A DNA stretch of 64,000 nucleotides, from contig CAOKMT010000004.1 in the NCBI GenBank assembly GCA_948469885.1, forward strand, positions 1-64,000, read 5' to 3'. The DNA comes from an uncultured Sporosarcina sp. GTDB lineage: Bacteria; Bacillota; Bacilli; Bacillales_A; Planococcaceae. Positions 54,042-63,161 of this stretch are shown here, one piece after another (within the stretch, counting starts at the first letter, position 1; each line of letters starts with the position of its first letter). The position numbers were made by a program, and so were the translations under genes. Below the pieces are notes generated by a model. That model saw only the letters and a program-made list of their open reading frames with translations. It searched no databases and was not told where the DNA came from.

Positions 54042-55043
54042 TTACTCTTTTGGACTAGAAGTTGTCGCCCGATTAATATACTTCATTTTGAATACTACTT
54101 CTTTATTTTCAATTTGTTTCCCTAGTAGCATATCTAATAGAATAGATGCGGCTTTTTTTCCAATGCCTAATAAATCTACGTGGACGGATGATAAAGAAGG
54201 GGTGATAAAAGATGAAATAGGAACGTCATCGGCACCGACTATCGATAAATCTTCAGGTATGGATAAACCAACTGTTGTTGCAGCTTTAATCGCACCGACA
54301 GCCAGATAGTCGGAAGCACATACGACTCCCGTGATTTTTTGCTCTTTAAAAAACGTAGAGATTTCATTTGTTGCTTTACTTGCATCAAATTCATCTAACT
54401 CCAAAATATTTTCATCCAAGTAGTCTAAACCTAGATTATTTAATTCTTTTGTATAACCATTTAAACAATTTATACTGTGCATTGAACTAAGAGGTCCGTT
54501 TATGAAACCAATATTTCGATGCCCCAGTTGATAGAGTGCCTGAACCGCTTGCGCTATCCCATCTTCATCATCTGGGCGTACACAAGGAAAAGGAGAGTCT
54601 TCAACATAACTTCCGATGACAACAATCGGTAAACCAATTTTCTTTAAGGATTCTAAGGTGAGTTCTTCAATTCTGGGAGCAAATAAAATAATCCCATCAA
54701 CTGATTTTTTTTCCAATAACTTTTTTTGTTGTGTAGAAGTAAACGACATTAATATATTATAATCAGTTTGATCAATGCCTTGTGCGATCCCATCTAAGAC
54801 CGTTGAAAAAAAGGGGTTATTTAAAATAAACGAGCCTCTTGGAACTACGACTGCAATATTTCCAGTCTTTTGCTGAACCAAACCTCTAGCGCCTAGATTA
54901 GGTCGATAATCCATTTGCTTGATCACTTCACGGATTCTTTTCTCCGTGGCCTTACCAACACCTGGCTTTCCGCTTAATACACGGGATACAGAAGCAGTTG
55001 AAACACCCGCTTCACGTGCTACATCTTTTATACTTACACTCAC
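54042..55043 (-). CDS. LacI-family transcriptional regulator
   Basis: 333 residues. The N-terminal helix-turn-helix and hinge read IKDVAREAGVSTASVSRVLS and YRPNLGARGLVQQKTG. A periplasmic-binding-protein-like effector domain follows (IAVVVPRG, GAIKAATTVGLSIPEDLSIV). It is downstream of the Nramp-like and DapA-like genes on the same strand. The two GTAAACGTTTAC operators before the DapA-like gene have the CG-centred symmetry LacI regulators use, so it likely controls these genes. A cre-like site lies upstream. Confidence 0.9.
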   Translation of the reverse strand: MSVSIKDVAREAGVSTASVSRVLSGKPGVGKATEKRIREVIKQMDYRPNLGARGLVQQKTGNIAVVVPRGSFILNNPFFSTVLDGIAQGIDQTDYNILMSFTSTQQKKLLEKKSVDGIILFAPRIEELTLESLKKIGLPIVVIGSYVEDSPFPCVRPDDEDGIAQAVQALYQLGHRNIGFINGPLSSMHSINCLNGYTKELNNLGLDYLDENILELDEFDASKATNEISTFFKEQKITGVVCASDYLAVGAIKAATTVGLSIPEDLSIVGADDVPISSFITPSLSSVHVDLLGIGKKAASILLDMLLGKQIENKEVVFKMKYINRATTSSPKE

Positions 55044-55411
55044 ATCATTAACCTCCTCGAGTATTCCACTTACTAATCAACTTTTGGATGAAAAATATTG
55101 GCTGTCATGATCTGCGGAATATCGGAACTACTTCTATACATTCTATTTTATCAAACACCTTTAAAAAGGGAAGGCGGACTGCTGTTTTATATAGGATGTC
55201 CGATAAATGTAGATACATCCGAACTAAGGAAAACCGCGTCAGCGAAAAATCATTAGAATATGAACGTAAATTCTTGAGTAACCGATGACAGCCAAATATG
55301 ATTATGCAAAAATTAAGAGTTTATGTGAGCGCTTTCATCTGTTCGAGATAAGATTTTAAAATTAAAGATATCCATAAGGTGATGAATATTTTTATCATCT
55401 TTCTCAGTTTA
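55044..55411. other. Region upstream of the LacI gene, with a cre-like site
   Basis: TGTGAGCGCTTTCA (55324-55337) fits the TGNNANCGNTNNCA pattern for CcpA. It lies about 280 bp before the LacI gene start. No gene was found in the stretch. Confidence 0.45.
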
Positions 55412-56686
55412 TTACATTATTTTTTTAATAATCTCTACTGTAACAAAAATCGTTAATACCACACTAAAAGAATAACTTATAATCATACACATTTGTAAAA
55501 GTCTAGGTTGTTTATACCCCTTATTGATATCCTTCCGACACAATAGTAAGCAGATGAATAGACCTGCTACCGGGGTCGCTACTGCTGTTGCTATGTTAGC
55601 TAGATAGATCAATTGAATCGGAGAACCACCATAACTAAAGCTAATAATTGCACCAATAGCTAGCACAACAAAAGAACCCCAACGCACACTTTTTTCTTCT
55701 AGTCCAGTAGGTTTGTTGAAGCCAGCATTTAATAATACGATTGCACGGTGGGTATTTCCTAACAATGAAGAAAATGCGGCTGCTAACAAAGCGATCCCCA
55801 TTACATATATTGCAGCACTTCCCATAAAAGGAACTAACATATCTGCCATTTGGGCAGGAGTTTCAATGACTGTTTGAGTGGGATGCATAACAATTGCGCC
55901 TACAAGGACAATTGCACCACTGACGAGGACCACTCCGATGACGTGTGCGATTGAATCAGTAAACATTGCTCCATTAAAAAGATCTTCTTTTTCCCATTTT
56001 TTTTCGCCGCTTAAATAAGTTCCATAAAGTCCAGTGGTAATCGAAGCATTTGTACTAATAAATCCCAACGCAATTATAAGGCTTCCAGTAGGAAAATGCC
56101 AATGGGTTAAGCCCTGTGTCATATTGTATATATCGGGTCCGCCTGTGCTAACTAATGTTGCATAAAATGCACAGATTAGCCCTAAAATACAAATCATCGC
56201 CCCTTTTTCAACTTTAGAATAGACCCCTTTAGAGAAATAGCAATATATCAAAACACAGAGCATGAGTAATGCTCCTATTTTCCAATTAATACCGAAAATC
56301 AAATTCATTCCTGCCCCTGTGCCGGATATATTGCCTATTGTAAAAAATACACAAGATAGGAATGTGGCTATGCCAACGGTTTTAGCCGCAAAGGAGCCAT
56401 AGAAATATCTAATCGCATGAATTGATTTCATTCCTGTTAGCAGGCTTATTCGGTAAGTAGCCATTAAGAAAGATATTCCCATAAAGGCAATCGGAATGAG
56501 TATCCAGATTAAAGAATAACCGTAAGCTGACCCTAACATAGTAGCGGTAGTAATGGCTCCCGGACCTATAACTACCCCAGTTAAAATAATGCCTGGACCA
56601 ATACGTTTGACCAGTTCTTTAAGAGGGAGCTTCTTTGTTTTAACTTCGTCATATACCACGTTTGAGGTAACACTAGTATCATTCAT
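55412..56686 (-). CDS. Nramp-fold transporter without the usual metal-site motifs
   Basis: 424 residues, about 11 membrane helices. The first helix begins RIGPGIILTGVVIGPGAITT: canonical Nramp transporters have DPGN at the GPGA position (residues 41-44). The sixth-helix region reads STNASITTGLYGTYLSG, with no MPHN motif. Both changes remove the residues that bind manganese or iron, so the substrate is probably different. It lies between a DapA-family enzyme and a LacI regulator, which points to an organic substrate. Nramp-related proteins of uncertain function are known, and this may be one. Confidence 0.8.
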   Translation of the reverse strand: MNDTSVTSNVVYDEVKTKKLPLKELVKRIGPGIILTGVVIGPGAITTATMLGSAYGYSLIWILIPIAFMGISFLMATYRISLLTGMKSIHAIRYFYGSFAAKTVGIATFLSCVFFTIGNISGTGAGMNLIFGINWKIGALLMLCVLIYCYFSKGVYSKVEKGAMICILGLICAFYATLVSTGGPDIYNMTQGLTHWHFPTGSLIIALGFISTNASITTGLYGTYLSGEKKWEKEDLFNGAMFTDSIAHVIGVVLVSGAIVLVGAIVMHPTQTVIETPAQMADMLVPFMGSAAIYVMGIALLAAAFSSLLGNTHRAIVLLNAGFNKPTGLEEKSVRWGSFVVLAIGAIISFSYGGSPIQLIYLANIATAVATPVAGLFICLLLCRKDINKGYKQPRLLQMCMIISYSFSVVLTIFVTVEIIKKIM

Positions 56687-56812
56687 AATAACCCTCCTCG
56701 TACTTTAGCTTAGTTTTAGAATAAAGTTTGAGATTTTCGATTTCTAGAAATGGAAACTAAAATGCTGATGTTTTAAATTTCAATAATACATGAATATCCA
56801 TTCCTTAAATGA

Positions 56813-56904
56813 AAAACGACATCTAGGGATTTATACTTTTATATCTGGTAAAAATAAATTAGATTTCATCAGATAATAAGTTATCCATGACTAGATGTCG
56901 TTTT
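56813..56904 (-). promoter_or_regulatory. Long-range inverted repeat between DapA-like and Nramp-like genes
   Basis: AAAACGACATCTAG (56813-56826) is complementary to 56891-56904; the 64-nt loop can fold further. It lies in the 257-bp gap between the two genes and may be a terminator or attenuator that lowers transporter expression. Confidence 0.5.
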
Positions 56905-56943
56905 AGGCATATAAACCTTTGGTTGCAAAGAAACTTAATAAAT

Positions 56944-57894
56944 TTAACCTGTAGTAATTTTTTCTTTTAGAAGGCCAACATTTTGTAGTCCTTGTCGAAT
57001 TTCTTCTTTATCCTCTTCGGATAGAGGTAAAACTGGACGTCTAGCCAAGGGACTGCTAATTAGTCCACGTTGATACATCGCCTCTTTCATACGTAAATGT
57101 GAGGTCGAAGATGGCTCATCCATTTTATAAATCGCATGTTTAAGTTCATAGATTCGGTCGTAGACTTTATTTGCAGCAGTTAAATTTTGCTCATTTACAC
57201 ATTTTACTAGTTCTGCAATTAAATCTGGTACAAAACACCCGAAGCCAACAAGAGCACCGTCAATCCCTTGGATTAAAGTCGGCAATAAATATTCATCATG
57301 ACAGGTTAATAGGGACACATCTGGGGCATTCTTTTTCAAAGTTCTTACATCTACCTCATATTGTGCCATATCCCTTTGTCCTACTTTGATTGAAACAACA
57401 TTTGGTATTTTTGCCATTTCTAACAATTGACTTGTTGTATAAGACGTTTTTGTCCAAGTTGGATATTGATGGACAACGATAGAAATATTAATTGCATCCG
57501 CAACATCTTTGAAAAACTGAACGGTAGATTCTGGTTGCATTCCGAATCTTAGCCAAGAGTGGGGAGGCATAAGTAAAATTCCTTCCCCTCCCGCTTCTTC
57601 GACTGCTTGAGCATGCTGAATCGCTTCGATGGTTCCTTCAGCCGATACTCCTGAAATAACCGGAATCCGACCCTTCAATTCATCGGCAGCAATTCTTACA
57701 GCTTCTGCACGATCCTCAGGTAGTAAAGTCATAATTTCTCCTGTATGCCCATTTACGACAATCCCGTTAATCCCTTTATGACTAGCTACCCAGCGAACTA
57801 ACTTGCGAAATCCTTCCTCATCAATAGAATAGTCCTCTTTGAAAGGGATAAGAACTGCTGGAAATACACCACTCCACTTAACTTTGTTTTTCAT
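56944..57894 (-). CDS. DapA-family aldolase/dehydratase (paralog A)
   Basis: 316-residue TIM-barrel protein of the dihydrodipicolinate synthase/N-acetylneuraminate lyase family. Schiff-base Lys170 is in VVSIKVGQ and Tyr144 in VVHQYPTW. The family loop is NGHTGEIMTLL, where DHDPS and lyases have G-T-T/S-G-E. It lacks the lysine-biosynthesis context and sits in a LacI-regulated unit, so it is likely catabolic: a pyruvate-forming aldolase or a dehydratase for a sugar acid or hydroxy acid. First gene of the unit, with twin operators upstream. Confidence 0.82.
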   Translation of the reverse strand: MKNKVKWSGVFPAVLIPFKEDYSIDEEGFRKLVRWVASHKGINGIVVNGHTGEIMTLLPEDRAEAVRIAADELKGRIPVISGVSAEGTIEAIQHAQAVEEAGGEGILLMPPHSWLRFGMQPESTVQFFKDVADAINISIVVHQYPTWTKTSYTTSQLLEMAKIPNVVSIKVGQRDMAQYEVDVRTLKKNAPDVSLLTCHDEYLLPTLIQGIDGALVGFGCFVPDLIAELVKCVNEQNLTAANKVYDRIYELKHAIYKMDEPSSTSHLRMKEAMYQRGLISSPLARRPVLPLSEEDKEEIRQGLQNVGLLKEKITTG

Positions 57895-57918
57895 CTTCTA
57901 TTCCTCCTAACATTTTTA

Positions 57919-57964
57919 GTAAACGTTTACGTTCACAAATACAACTTAACACGTAAACGTTTAC
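57919..57964 (-). promoter_or_regulatory. Twin LacI-type operators and promoter
   Basis: Identical perfect palindromes GTAAACGTTTAC at 57919-57930 and 57953-57964, 34 bp apart. Read on the minus strand, TTGACA lies at 57972-57967 and the upstream operator fills the spacer after it, so a bound repressor would block the promoter. Confidence 0.85.
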
Positions 57965-58147
57965 CTTGTCAACGATATTCTGAAAATTTTAACTAAATAG
58001 TTAAAGTGGGGAGTAATAGAGAACCAGCTTGCGTCATTTTTTATCTATTTTTCAGAAGAGATTTTTGGTCGCTATTAGTATAACGATGGAGGAGTAGAAG
58101 AGGATTACTAAACAATTAAGAAATCTATTTTAATATACTCAATACCG

Positions 58148-58195
58148 AAAAGAGGGCACAGAACAGTCAGTCACACTGTTTTGTGCCCTCTTTTT
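58148..58195. terminator. Strong bidirectional terminator
   Basis: AAAGAGGGCACAGAACAGT pairs with ACTGTTTTGTGCCCTCTTT with one mismatch. It follows the XRE gene on the minus strand. Confidence 0.85.
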
Positions 58196-58229
58196 AAATT
58201 GATTCATTTCATTTTATTTCAGAAACTTT

Positions 58230-58550
58230 TTATCTTGTTTCCTCTTTCATAATCATTAAAAAGTTGTTTAGTTTGATCCGTGCTTCCGGACTTAATGTTT
58301 TGATAGTATCAATAAGTTGAACTAGATCATCTGGCATGTCTTTAAAATCTTCGGAGAAAAAAGTTGAGAGGGTCGTGTCAAGCGCTTTTAATATTCTATC
58401 TAACATGTCAATGTCAGGAATGGCACGATTATTTTCAAAGCGGCTGATATATGATTGGGAAATATTTATCCTATCCGCTAACTGTTGTGTTGTTAGGTTT
58501 TTAGCTTTTCTAAGCGTTCTTAGTTGATCCCCAATTTTTCTAACTTCCAT
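58230..58550 (-). CDS. XRE-family transcriptional regulator (SinR-like)
   Basis: 106 residues. Helix-turn-helix at about 8-62: LRTLRKAKNLTTQQLADRIN, SQSYISRFENNRAIPDI. A C-terminal helical segment (~75-102) with LSPEARIKLNNFLMIM probably serves dimerisation. It is divergent from the dehydrogenase/transporter operon at 58754 and may regulate it. Its own ribosome site AAGGAG is good. No effector domain is present. Confidence 0.85.
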   Translation of the reverse strand: MEVRKIGDQLRTLRKAKNLTTQQLADRINISQSYISRFENNRAIPDIDMLDRILKALDTTLSTFFSEDFKDMPDDLVQLIDTIKTLSPEARIKLNNFLMIMKEETR

Positions 58551-58753
58551 ATATTGCTCCTTAAAATAGATGATACTTCCATATTATCTTTAAAAGAAAA
58601 CTAGTGCATGAAAAACTATTTTATAGAACTAATAATCATAAAACATATTGACTTTTATTATTAATGGTACTAATATACAAAGTGTTACGAGTTTTCAGTC
58701 AATAGATTTAAAGAAGTCAAGTGAAATATTCATAGTAAAGGAGGCGAAACAAA

Positions 58754-59788
58754 ATCCAAATCTTACATTCTAAGGCTTACACCCAACTGGTCACAGATGT
58801 CTTAACGAAAGCAGGTCTTATTCATGAACAATCTAAAGCAGCTGCTGAGATTATGGCGTATGCGGATGAGCGGGGCATCGAATCGCATGGGTTGATTCTA
58901 TTGAAAACGTATGTGAAGCGGATTGAAGAAGGGATTATCCGCAAAGCTCCCAACTATCGATGGGAAATGGATAATCCGAATGTAGCGCTTTTGGATGCTG
59001 ACGGTGCGATGGGGCATTTTGCAGGGAAGTTGGCAATGGAGAAAGCGATAGAAAAGGCGGACAAGCAATCGATTGGACTGGTTTTGGTTAAGAATACGAC
59101 ACATTATGGGGCTTCAGGGTATTACACGGAACTTGCTGCGAAGCATGGGATGATTGGTTTTAGCACAACGAATACATTCCCGCTCATGGCACCGACGGGC
59201 GGAGTGGAACGCATTTTAGGCAATAATCCTATTTCAATTTCAGTGCCAAGAGGCGGTGAACATCCTGTTATTTTGGACATGGCAGCTTCTGTTGTTGCGG
59301 CAGGGAAATTGGTGGTGGCGACGTCGAAAGGCGAAACGATTCCTGAAGGTTGGGCAGTCGATAAAAACGGGGAACCGACAACTGATCCCTATGAAGGGTA
59401 CCTCGGTGGCGGGACTTTATTGCCGCTAGGAGATCATAAAGGATACGGTTTGGCTTTGGTAATGGACGTGTTAGCCGGCGTACTTTCCGGTGCGGGCTAC
59501 GGGGAGAAAGTGGACCATTCAACCATTGGTAATGTGATGATGGCAATTGATATTGAAAGTATACTGCCTCGTCAGACATTTAGTAAAAGAGTGGACGACC
59601 TATTTGGAATGGTACAAGGTTCCAGGAAATCGGCTGGCGTGGAGAAGATTTATTTGCCTGGTGAAATTGAATATGAAAAACAGGAGGTGTCTAGGACGAA
59701 CGGCTTTAAAGTGAGTGAAAGTTTATATAAGGATCTTGGTGAAGTGACGAAAAGATTTGGTTTGGATGTCACTCGATACTTTTTGTAG
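58754..59788 (+). CDS. Ldh2/malate-type dehydrogenase with an apparent ATC start
   Basis: 344-residue NAD(P)H-dependent oxidoreductase of the Ldh2/ureidoglycolate dehydrogenase family. Marks are ADERGIESHG (catalytic His) near residue 45, LVKNTTHYGASGYY, NPISISVPRG and LGDHKGYGLALVMDVLAG. The first in-frame ATG is at 58853, but the reading frame upstream encodes the expected N-terminal helices (ILHSKAYTQLVTDVLTKAGL) and begins just after a perfect AAAGGAGG (58737-58744). At the right distance the only codon is ATC (58754), with 9-nt spacing. Starting at 58853 would cut off about 33 conserved-looking residues. Relatives reduce cyclic imino acids or oxidise hydroxy acids. Confidence 0.8.
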   Translation: MQILHSKAYTQLVTDVLTKAGLIHEQSKAAAEIMAYADERGIESHGLILLKTYVKRIEEGIIRKAPNYRWEMDNPNVALLDADGAMGHFAGKLAMEKAIEKADKQSIGLVLVKNTTHYGASGYYTELAAKHGMIGFSTTNTFPLMAPTGGVERILGNNPISISVPRGGEHPVILDMAASVVAAGKLVVATSKGETIPEGWAVDKNGEPTTDPYEGYLGGGTLLPLGDHKGYGLALVMDVLAGVLSGAGYGEKVDHSTIGNVMMAIDIESILPRQTFSKRVDDLFGMVQGSRKSAGVEKIYLPGEIEYEKQEVSRTNGFKVSESLYKDLGEVTKRFGLDVTRYFL

Positions 59789-59884
59789 CAGTTATGTTTT
59801 CCCTATGGGAGTGCGGCCGAAATGACGCGGCTATCGATGAACTTTCTTATGCAAGAAAATATGCGATGTGAGGAGAGGTTATGA

Positions 59885-60706
59885 ATGTATCCATTTAAAA
59901 ACAGGTTTTTGTTAACCGGATTCATCTTCGTCTTGATGATTGTCTTAATGGCATGTGGGGAGAAAGGTGCCAGTTCCAATTCTAATGATGATCCGACGCC
60001 TTCAGAATCTGCCGAGGCTTCAGAGGTACCGATGACACTGACGGTTGCTTCCTTAAATAACTATCCGCCGCAGTTCTTTAAGCAAGATGGAGAGTTGACC
60101 GGATTTGAATACGATCTTTTGAAAGCGGTTGCAGAAGAAGTTGATATCGATTTGAAGTTTCAAGAAATGAAATTTGAAGCTTTCATACCTTCCTTACAGG
60201 GCGGACAAGCAGACGTTGCGACTTCGGCGACGATAACGGAAGAACGAAGAGAGGTTATAGATTACTCGGATATCTTTCTCGAATCGGGCATGGTGCTCGT
60301 TGTGACAACGGATAGTCCGATCCAAAGTTATGAGGATTTAAAAGGAAAAACGATTGCAGCCACAGCGGGATCGGGATCCGCTACTTTTATAAAAGCGACG
60401 GAATTGGCAGAGGAATATGATGCTGAAGTGAAAGGATTAAAAGAAACGGATATGGTGTTCAAGGATGTGGAAATTGGCAATGCGGATGCACTCGTTATGA
60501 ACTCGCCGACTGCTGCGTACCGCATCCAAATCGATGGTGATCATCCAAAGTTTAGAGTCGTTGGAGATCATTTGACAGTAGATGAACATGCTTTTTCAGT
60601 GAAGAAAGGAAATACGGAAGTATTAGAAAAGTTGAATGAAGGATTGAAAAAAGTGCGGGATAACGGCAAATACGATGAAATTCATAAGGCTTGGTATGGG
60701 GAGTAA
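59885..60706 (+). CDS. Polar amino acid ABC transporter binding lipoprotein
   Basis: 273 residues. Signal peptide with lipobox LMAC, lipid Cys24. A low-complexity Ser/Glu linker to about 50 precedes the SBP_bac_3 domain: LTVASLNNYPPQFFKQDGEL, GFEYDLLKAVAEE, QGGQADVATSATITEERRE and YEDLKGKTIAATAGSG. It captures a polar amino acid or an amino-acid-like compound. With the next two genes it forms a complete importer inside a catabolic operon. Ribosome site GAGGAGAGG. Confidence 0.9.
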   Translation: MYPFKNRFLLTGFIFVLMIVLMACGEKGASSNSNDDPTPSESAEASEVPMTLTVASLNNYPPQFFKQDGELTGFEYDLLKAVAEEVDIDLKFQEMKFEAFIPSLQGGQADVATSATITEERREVIDYSDIFLESGMVLVVTTDSPIQSYEDLKGKTIAATAGSGSATFIKATELAEEYDAEVKGLKETDMVFKDVEIGNADALVMNSPTAAYRIQIDGDHPKFRVVGDHLTVDEHAFSVKKGNTEVLEKLNEGLKKVRDNGKYDEIHKAWYGE

Positions 60707-60740
60707 TCGCTGAATCTATATGAAGCAAAGAGGTGACTGA

Positions 60741-61394
60741 ATGGAAACGATAGAGATCATTAAAGATGCACTTCCTTATTTGGCGTACGGGTTATGGATC
60801 ACCATCTATATTTCAACGGTTGCGATTTTTGCGGCCTCGATCATTGGGATCATTGCTTGTTTTTTGAGGATGTCCAAAAATCCGCTATTAAGATATCCTG
60901 CTGCTGCCTATGTGAACTTGATAAGAGGAACACCGATTTTAATCCAAATATTGTTCATTTATTTTGGGATTCCGACAGTCCTTTCGATTAACTTGACCCC
61001 TTTGCAAGCGGGACTGATTGCGATTAGCTTCAATATTGGTGCCTATATGACAGAAATTCTTAGAGGTGGGATTGAGTCGATCAGTAAAGGGCAAATGGAA
61101 GCGGGAAGGTCACTTGGCTTGTCTTACGCGCAGACAATGAGGCTGATTGTATTGCCACAAGCGATACGTCGTATGATTCCTTCATTTGTGAATCAGTTGA
61201 CCCATGCGATTAAAGATACGTCGATGCTGTCGGTGATCGGGATTGCAGAACTGACGATGGTTGGGCAATCCATTTACGCCACGAATTTCAGGTCTTTTGA
61301 AATCTTGTCTGTCGTCGGACTTTTATATTTCCTTACGATTTATGGTGTTTCTTTACTATCGGTCAGGTTGGAACGGAGGTTTGTCATGTCATGA
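60741..61394 (+). CDS. Polar amino acid ABC transporter permease
   Basis: 217 residues, five membrane helices. The HisM/GlnP-type segments [17 protein letters not shown] and the EAA loop [20 protein letters not shown] are clear. It overlaps the ATPase gene by 4 nt. Confidence 0.92.
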   Translation: METIEIIKDALPYLAYGLWITIYISTVAIFAASIIGIIACFLRMSKNPLLRYPAAAYVNLIRGTPILIQILFIYFGIPTVLSINLTPLQAGLIAISFNIGAYMTEILRGGIESISKGQMEAGRSLGLSYAQTMRLIVLPQAIRRMIPSFVNQLTHAIKDTSMLSVIGIAELTMVGQSIYATNFRSFEILSVVGLLYFLTIYGVSLLSVRLERRFVMS

Positions 61395-62113
61395 TTCAAG
61401 TAGAGAAGCTATCGAAATCATTTGGCGACTTGAAAGTGTTGAAGGAAATTAGCACAACGATCGCCCCGTTAGAAGTTGTTTGTATAATCGGCGCTTCGGG
61501 TTCAGGGAAAAGTACCTTTTTAAGATGCTTGAACTTATTGGAAACGCCAACCTCCGGAAAAATTATGATTGAAGGTAAAAACATACTGGAAAAAGGGGTT
61601 GCTGTCGACAAGATGCGGCAGAAAATGGGGATGGTTTTTCAACAGTTTAATTTATTCCCGCAAAAGAAAGTGGTCGATAACATCACGTTGGCGCCGGTTA
61701 AGTTGAAAAGGAAAACGAAGGAAGAAGCTCATTTATTTGCGATGGAATTACTGGATAAAGTAGGTCTTGCCAATAAAGCAGAGGCATTTCCAAGCATGTT
61801 ATCGGGAGGTCAGCAACAGCGCGTGGCGATTGCACGGGCTTTGGCGATGGAACCAAATGTGATGCTTTTCGATGAACCGACATCTGCTTTGGATCCGGAA
61901 ATGGTGGGAGAAGTGCTACGGGTGATGAAGCAATTGGCCAAAGAAGGGATGACAATGGTCGTCGTTACACATGAAATGGGATTTGCCCGGGAAGTTGCGG
62001 ATCGTGTTCTTTATATAGACGGCGGTGTCATCGTGGAAGAAGGGAAGCCGGAAGAATTATTCGCCAATCCACAAAATGAACGGACGAAGAAGTTCCTAGC
62101 ACGCGTGTTGTGA
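61391..62113 (+). CDS. Polar amino acid ABC transporter ATPase
   Basis: 240 residues. Walker [11 protein letters not shown]-loop VFQQFNLFP, signature LSGGQQQR, Walker [15 protein letters not shown] and H-loop [14 protein letters not shown] are all as in GlnQ/HisP. Powers the importer encoded by the two preceding genes. Confidence 0.93.
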   Translation: MIQVEKLSKSFGDLKVLKEISTTIAPLEVVCIIGASGSGKSTFLRCLNLLETPTSGKIMIEGKNILEKGVAVDKMRQKMGMVFQQFNLFPQKKVVDNITLAPVKLKRKTKEEAHLFAMELLDKVGLANKAEAFPSMLSGGQQQRVAIARALAMEPNVMLFDEPTSALDPEMVGEVLRVMKQLAKEGMTMVVVTHEMGFAREVADRVLYIDGGVIVEEGKPEELFANPQNERTKKFLARVL

Positions 62114-62150
62114 CGAAGGGAACTGATTATATGGGAAAAAGGGGATATAC

Positions 62151-63161
62151 ATGAAGAAGACAGTCTTGTTAGTCGAACCGACTATTCGTCCCATTGGCGT
62201 CGAGTATTTACAACGTTATTTCGATGTGTTCCTTGCGCCGGATGGGGAAGAAGAAACGTTGATCAGTTTTATCAATAGCCATCAAGCAAAGGCGATTATT
62301 ATCCGTAATGAAAAGGTGTCGCGACAGGTTTTCGAACAGTGCCCGAGTCTTTTGGTCGTCGGGATGCACGGCGTTGGGGTGGATGGGATCGATATGGAAA
62401 GTGCCACCCGTCATGGCGTCATGGTTGTCAATGCGCCATTGTCCAATTACACGTCGGTTGCAGAGCATTCGATCATGTCGATCCTCGCTTTGAGCCGTAA
62501 TTTGAAAGTAAGCGATGCGAAAGTACGGGCTAATGAATGGGCGTACCGCGAGACTTTTTATCCGATGGAAATCAGTCATAAAACGCTTTTAATTGTTGGA
62601 ATGGGGAGAGTTGGGCAAGAGCTGGCCAGAAAAGCACAAGCTTTCAATATGCGGGTACTTGGCTATGATCCGTTTGTGTCAAAGGGAGAGATGAGGCAAT
62701 ACGGGGTTGAAAAAGTTGAGGATTTGGATGTTGCATTGCCGGCATGCGATTTTATCTCTCTTCATGCACCACTTACCAAGCAAACGTATCACCTGTTTTC
62801 GGTTAGGCAATTTGAAGCGATGAAAGAAACAGCTTATATTGTCAATTTAGGTAGGGGGTCATTGATCGATGAAGCGGCGTTGTATGAGGCTTTGATTCGC
62901 CAGAAAATCGCAGGGGCAGCGTTGGATGTGTTGGAAAGGGAGCCGCCAAATCCGGGAAATCCGTTGTTTGAATTGGCGAATGTCATCTTCACCCCTCATT
63001 TTGCAGGGGATACATTGGAAGCGAAAGAGAGGTGTTCGGAAACAATTGCAGTGGAAGTAGGAAAAGTGTTGAATGGCAATTTGCCGAAAACGTTGGTAAA
63101 TCCATATGTGTTAAAAAATGCGAGAATCTATCAAAATCAGGGAAAGAGGGAGAAGGTATGA
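62151..63161 (+). CDS. D-isomer-specific 2-hydroxyacid dehydrogenase
   Basis: 336 residues. NAD-binding domain with VGMGRVGQELARKAQAF near residue 150; active-site Arg in NLGRGSLIDE, Glu in the EREPP segment and His in FTPHFAGDT. It resembles phosphoglycerate/glyoxylate reductases. It probably reduces a 2-keto acid or oxidises a D-2-hydroxy acid made in the operon. The DapA-like gene after it overlaps by 4 nt. Confidence 0.88.
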   Translation: MKKTVLLVEPTIRPIGVEYLQRYFDVFLAPDGEEETLISFINSHQAKAIIIRNEKVSRQVFEQCPSLLVVGMHGVGVDGIDMESATRHGVMVVNAPLSNYTSVAEHSIMSILALSRNLKVSDAKVRANEWAYRETFYPMEISHKTLLIVGMGRVGQELARKAQAFNMRVLGYDPFVSKGEMRQYGVEKVEDLDVALPACDFISLHAPLTKQTYHLFSVRQFEAMKETAYIVNLGRGSLIDEAALYEALIRQKIAGAALDVLEREPPNPGNPLFELANVIFTPHFAGDTLEAKERCSETIAVEVGKVLNGNLPKTLVNPYVLKNARIYQNQGKREKV

